Origin: Diadema setosum
Taxonomy: Eukaryota > Echinodermata > Echinoidea > Diadematoida > Diadematidae
NCBI RefSeq assembly: GCF_964275005.1
Contig: NC_092686.1
Span: 16,527,190-16,591,189, forward strand
DNA: 64,000 bases
Direction: 5' to 3'
The notes below the pieces were generated by a model. The model did no database searches. It was not told the DNA's origin and saw nothing but the letters and a program-made list of their open reading frames with translations. Shown piece by piece: positions 62,101 to 64,000 of the stretch. Position 1 is the stretch's first letter, and every line of letters begins with the position of its first letter. The position numbers were made by a program, and so were the translations under genes.

Positions 62101-64000
62101 TCAGATCATTATTTTTGAGAAAAACTTCATGATTTGAAGCTATTTCCTTTTTAAGTAGAATACTTTCCTGTACTTAGTCTAAAATTTCAGTTTGTTTGGG
62201 ATCCTCTTTTGGGATTTTAAAGCAAAGAAGAAAATCTGTGTCATCTTTTGTACATGTACTTACAAGTATCATTATTTCCTTTTTGTTATCTCAACTGTAA
62301 AATCTCAGAAGAGATTAGTAGTCTACGCACAACACAACAAATTGAATCACGTACAGCCTTAGATGCAAGGAATATTAGGACTGGTTGAATGCACACCTAC
62401 CATTTTACAACTCTGGTGATGAAGTTGATGTTAAGTGATTTGGTTCTGTGGTTCAAAATGTCCCTGGGTATGATGGAGAGTCCGAGGCACTGGAGTTCTT
62501 CATCATTGCAGACTCTGTTGCTATGGAGACAGGCAGCGATTAGAGTAACGAGATGGGCCTACAAAGGAACAATAACAGCAACAAAAATACAAGACAGTCA
62601 ACCTTCACTGCACATGATTTGTGGCGAGTCCAGTGACTTACAACCGAAAATATTTGCTTTCACGTACAAGGTAAAACCTGAACTCTAAACTGATGATTAT
62701 GTGAAATATTAGATATGGACAAAAAGGCACATATTTATGACATTTTGAAAAGATAATCCATGAAGACATACTGATGTTGACTGACAGCCTGCTTTATTCT
62801 ATTCACAGACACATACTTGACCGCGTACCACACTCGGCTGTAAAATGCTTTGCTAATAAACTGTTCATTCCTCTACATTGTTACACTGTTGTAAAAACTG
62901 TGATAAATGTGGTCAAATTATTGAAGTTCCACCAGTGTTATGTGAACAATGATATTTCAGACTCTGGCCTTAATAAGCAACATCTGACCCACAAAATATT
63001 TTGCCCTGTATCCTGATATCTTCTTCCTATCAAACTGTGCTTATTCGGGTAAATTGCTGAAATGACAAGACATGCTGCATAAATAGTGCATCCATATAAC
63101 ATGAATTTTACTTTAAATTTTCTTTGTTTGAGTTTTGTTGGATTATTTTTTATCCTTTTCTGGGTCTAATTCATTACCGCCTCTTCTACGTGATTGACAG
63201 TTTCAGAGTTCCACACATACACAAAGACTAGAAAAAGATGTCAGACACTACGGTGTATACTCACTGACATGAAGTCAGAAAAACGGAGCTTATACCATTT
63301 TAATGAATCCTATGAACATCCCCAAGCTGTCAACGATTGTCAGAGGTGAGAAAACTTTGCTCTACAAATCACCTTGTGTAATTGGAGTCGCCGTTCTTTG
63401 TTGTATTTGTTCACCTGCCACTGGAAATATGCTGCCCAGAGGTGTTCTTTCTTCCTGAAATTGATGAAAAGATTAGCCAAATTCACGCTGCATGTTCATC
63501 GAACAAAATCATGTTGTTGTTTTTTTTTGTGGAAAACCCCCCAGAAATTTATAGTACCATTCCATTTGACAAGAGAACATAGAAGAGACTTGGATTTATT
63601 CTGAGGGCAACACCGACTACAACAGCATTGTTTCTCAGTTCAAGATACAGTGCACTCCCATTATAATGAACATGGTTCATACGATGAAATGTGGGATACA
63701 ATTAAGTAAAATTCAGAGTAAAATTATAGTCTTAGCATATCTTTAAAAACTTGATTTGTTCAAAAATAATGAAATTTCAGTGCAATGAAAGAAAACCGCC
63801 AGTCCTGAGGACTTTGTCATAACAGGAGTTGCCTTTATTGGATTAGATCAATCACTGAAGACGCCTTTCAAACTTTTCAGAGACTCACCGTTTCTTGTCC
63901 TTGGATGTCCCAGGGAGGTCTATGTCAATTTCCAGGGACGTCTGCTCTGCTTCTTTTTCCTGTGGTTTAATGGTAGGTTCCCCTGATTCATTGAGGGGTG
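51135..64000 (-). CDS. XPC: XPC / Rad4-family DNA damage recognition protein (5' end outside window)
   Basis: XPC binds helix-distorting lesions by sensing the unpaired opposite strand, then recruits TFIIH to start global-genome nucleotide excision repair in the nucleus with RAD23B and centrin-2. Fifteen exon positions on the minus strand join in phase to 837 whole codons and a stop; human XPC has 940, so roughly the first 100 residues lie past the right edge. In order are a charged N-terminal part, the transglutaminase-like domain split by a large Ser/Lys/Glu-rich exon, then BHD1 ([20 protein letters not shown]), BHD2 ([18 protein letters not shown]), BHD3 ([19 protein letters not shown]) and a C-terminal centrin/TFIIH region ([19 protein letters not shown]). 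The Trp matching human Trp690 and the centrin anchor positions Trp848, Leu851 (Phe here) and Leu855 are present. One BHD3 exon occurs in two versions. Confidence 0.96.
51396..52702 (-). other. Last XPC intron
   Basis: 1.3 kb with a tetranucleotide repeat (listed separately) and nothing else recognised. Confidence 0.7.
52382..52490. repeat. (GATA/GATG/GACA)n microsatellite
   Basis: About 108 bp of GATA-type tetranucleotides with GATT, GACT, GACA and GATG variants. It lies in an XPC intron. Confidence 0.95.
52703..52796 (-). CDS. XPC: XPC exon, end of BHD3
   Basis: [20 protein letters not shown] leads into [11 protein letters not shown]; acceptor TTGTAATTTCAG, donor GTAGGAAG. The first base completes the Val codon begun in either version of the preceding alternative exon. 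Confidence 0.94.
53080..53114. repeat. (CA)n microsatellite
   Basis: A CA run of about 34 bp in the XPC intron between the last BHD3 exon and the alternative exon pair. Confidence 0.95.
53411..53504 (-). CDS. XPC: XPC BHD3 alternative exon, version A
   Basis: This 94-nt exon has acceptor TTTCTTACTTGACCAG and donor GTAAGTG. It encodes [23 protein letters not shown] and HSGYIHP, with Ile and Val codons split across its borders. Phases equal those of version B. It differs from version B at 15 of 94 nt, giving Val to Ala, Phe to Tyr and Asn to Ile. Only 57 nt separate it from version B. Trp-Asp-Phe matches human Phe797-Asp-Phe799, the aromatic residues that engage flipped-out bases. Confidence 0.88.
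53562..53655 (-). CDS. XPC: XPC BHD3 alternative exon, version B
   Basis: This 94-nt exon has acceptor GTACATTTGACCAG and donor GTAAGTTT. It encodes [23 protein letters not shown] and HSGFNHP. It is the more human-like version at the Val following DIDC. Including both versions in one message would add 94 nt, which is not a multiple of three, so a functional protein needs one or the other. Confidence 0.9.
53656..54147 (-). other. XPC intron holding a foldback element
   Basis: 492 nt, of which about 150 are the foldback at 53,964. Nothing else recognised. Confidence 0.7.
53964..54114. mobile_element. Foldback element with GGGTCCTGTCGTAAAA / TTTTTATGCAACAGGCCCC ends
   Basis: ACATAAATCAGAAAATCAAAC pairs with GTTTGATTTTCTGACTTATG. 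The centre has CTGATTGGCA (54,038-54,047), the complement of TGCCAATCAG. It lies within 35 nt of the donor of the XPC BHD3 exon. Confidence 0.78.
54148..54325 (-). CDS. XPC: XPC exon, BHD2-BHD3 junction
   Basis: [18 protein letters not shown] and [17 protein letters not shown], then [13 protein letters not shown], are close to human XPC. The acceptor is CATTGTTGCAG and the donor GTATGTTG. It ends in phase 1; the spare A makes an Ile codon with either alternative exon. Confidence 0.96.
54791..54880 (-). CDS. XPC: XPC exon, BHD2
   Basis: [20 protein letters not shown] then [10 protein letters not shown]. The Trp in RETW aligns with human Trp690, mutated in a xeroderma pigmentosum patient. Thirty codons, phase 0 at both ends, donor GTGAGT. 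Confidence 0.95.
54881..55747 (-). other. XPC intron
   Basis: 867 nt with a G run at about 54,949-54,964. Nothing else recognised. Confidence 0.7.
55748..55859 (-). CDS. XPC: XPC exon, BHD1
   Basis: [19 protein letters not shown] then [18 protein letters not shown], nearly identical to human XPC. The acceptor TATTTTTAG and donor GTAAGTT are good. It starts in phase 2 and ends in phase 0. Confidence 0.96.
56424..56481 (-). CDS. XPC: XPC exon, start of BHD1 (58 nt)
   Basis: [18 protein letters not shown]; human XPC has QPLPTxIGLYKNHP here. The acceptor GTTGTGATTTCAG and donor GTGAGT fit, and a Leu codon is split with the next exon. Confidence 0.94.
56564..57160 (-). repeat. Dispersed repeat R, copy 2
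   Basis: Inverse-oriented relative of 1-668 within an XPC intron. Near its TAGGGTTAAA end it has a hairpin of a G run and a C run around CATTTTG, in the same place as the hairpin of copy 1 but with a different core sequence. It is non-coding. Confidence 0.7.
57657..57809 (-). CDS. XPC: XPC exon, end of the transglutaminase-like domain
   Basis: [20 protein letters not shown] and [14 protein letters not shown] match human RDVTQRY and EWWxETLRP. The acceptor TTGGTCCATTAG and donor GTGAGT; starts and ends in phase 1. Confidence 0.95.
58357..58500 (-). CDS. XPC: XPC exon, transglutaminase-like domain core
   Basis: [20 protein letters not shown] then CVRSSLN and [11 protein letters not shown]. 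Human XPC has the same HWLEVF, WVCVDCV and MTYVVGID blocks. Rad4-type domains use this fold for RAD23 and DNA binding, not catalysis. The donor is GTGAGT. Confidence 0.96.
58944..58978. repeat. (GT)n microsatellite
   Basis: GT repeats with two AT interruptions, in an XPC intron. Confidence 0.93.
59196..59923. mobile_element. MITE family B, outer copy split by insertion
   Basis: TTAA-AGGGACTGTACAGTTCTGG begins at 59,196, is interrupted at 59,219-59,564, and resumes GGTGAGGATTTAGC to end CAGTACTGTACAGTCCC-TTTAA at 59,923. In reverse orientation it aligns with the copy at 48,625. Confidence 0.9.
59219..59564 (+). mobile_element. MITE family B, inner copy with TTAA duplication
   Basis: TTAA-AGGGATCGTACAG to CTGTACCATCCCT-TTAA sits inside the outer copy. 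Removing it and one TTAA restores CTGG-TTAA-GGTGAGG, which matches the uninterrupted copy (CTGG-TCGA-GGTGAGG in reverse complement) except for two bases. This shows a TTAA target duplication directly. Confidence 0.92.
59946..60711 (-). CDS. XPC: XPC large exon encoding the charged insert in the transglutaminase-like domain
   Basis: 255 codons and one base, starting [20 protein letters not shown] and ending VGETPKAK. Extremely rich in Ser, Lys, Glu, Asp and Arg, with acidic [20 protein letters not shown] and several basic clusters such as HPSRKRAKL that could be nuclear localisation signals. Human XPC has a comparable long disordered insert, also in one large exon. The acceptor GTATCTGCAG and donor GTGAGT. 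Plus-strand frames here are shadows. Confidence 0.95.
60712..61256 (-). other. XPC intron
   Basis: 545 nt, nothing recognised. Confidence 0.7.
61257..61349 (-). CDS. XPC: XPC exon, transglutaminase-like domain
   Basis: [20 protein letters not shown] then [11 protein letters not shown] corresponds to human LLILRAL and TRLVLSLQPIPLK. The acceptor GCGATTTCAG and donor GTGAGG; 31 codons in phase 0. Confidence 0.93.
61350..61698 (-). other. XPC intron
   Basis: 349 nt, nothing recognised. Confidence 0.7.
61699..61819 (-). CDS. XPC: XPC exon, transglutaminase-like domain
   Basis: [20 protein letters not shown] then [20 protein letters not shown]. It matches the human segment following VKWF with modest identity. 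The acceptor CTACCATGCCAG and donor GTGAGT fit, and the first base completes the Trp codon of the previous exon. Confidence 0.88.
61820..62400 (-). other. XPC intron
   Basis: 581 nt, nothing recognised. Confidence 0.7.
62401..62558 (-). CDS. XPC: XPC exon, start of the transglutaminase-like domain
   Basis: [20 protein letters not shown], then [13 protein letters not shown] and VVKW. Human XPC has HLLCLLANGFYRNN, IGLSIIPA and LVKW at the same places. The acceptor TTGTTCCTTTGTAG and donor GTAGGTG. Confidence 0.93.
62559..63372 (-). other. XPC intron
   Basis: 814 nt, nothing recognised. Confidence 0.7.
63373..63454 (-). CDS. XPC: XPC exon upstream of the transglutaminase-like domain
   Basis: [20 protein letters not shown] then RRLQLHK; human XPC has a similar basic helix ending DTHK. 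The acceptor CAATTTCAG and donor GTGATT. The weaker donor is acceptable because phase and homology both fit. Confidence 0.88.
63455..63888 (-). other. XPC intron
   Basis: 434 nt, nothing recognised. Confidence 0.7.
63889..64000 (-). CDS. XPC: XPC exon, cut by the window edge
   Basis: [20 protein letters not shown] then [16 protein letters not shown], with donor GTGAGTC. Human XPC has VEIEIETPEQAKTRER in the equivalent place. The exon continues past 64,000. Confidence 0.85.

Noticed and set aside
1-64000. tRNA, rRNA or virus-like elements
   Set aside because: I found no convincing cloverleaf with A and B boxes, no rRNA similarity, and no gag, pol, capsid or envelope-like frames by eye. A tRNAscan and profile search would settle it.

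Overview
Kind of organism. The window is AT-rich animal DNA with GT-AG introns, many microsatellites and a dense load of small DNA elements. One gene is recognisable with confidence: XPC/Rad4 DNA-repair protein, clearly metazoan. The repeats (long-arm TTAA-flanked MITEs, pearl/Tsp-like Helentron derivatives with a ~158 bp core, short foldbacks, LINE tails ending in ATT repeats) suggest a marine invertebrate deuterostome, most likely an echinoderm such as a sea urchin. That placement is inference. No virus-like or LTR element was seen.

Layout. 1-11.6 kb is intergenic and made mostly of repeats. A three-exon gene for a 99-residue two-helix membrane protein runs on the plus strand from 11,681 to 33,589. 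A six-exon plus-strand gene for a 270-residue protein with one N-terminal membrane segment runs from 39,404 to 47,657. XPC lies on the minus strand from 51,135 to beyond the right edge, convergent with the second gene. Fifteen XPC exon positions are visible, giving 837 whole codons. All exon joins were checked by hand and stay in phase.

Most interesting points. (1) XPC carries two adjacent 94-nt versions of one exon (53,411-53,504 and 53,562-53,655) inside the damage-sensing BHD3 domain. Both have good splice sites and identical phases. Ten of the 13 codons that differ are synonymous, only 57 nt separate the copies, and using both would shift the frame, so they look like mutually exclusive exons. 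(2) Both versions have Trp-Asp-Phe where human XPC has Phe797-Asp-Phe799. (3) Three palindromic CRE sites, each followed by a TGCGC half-site, lie just inside intron 1 of the second gene, and three tandem CACGTG E-boxes lie just upstream of it. (4) Several otherwise different foldback elements share a central AGCCAATCAG. (5) A nested insertion at 59.2-59.9 kb proves TTAA target duplication for one MITE family, and a 133-bp foldback at 9.5 kb has a perfect 9-bp duplication.

How the genes work together. XPC starts global-genome nucleotide excision repair. The two plus-strand genes were not recognised, and nothing in the sequence ties them to repair. The layout looks like ordinary animal gene neighbourhood, not a functional cluster.
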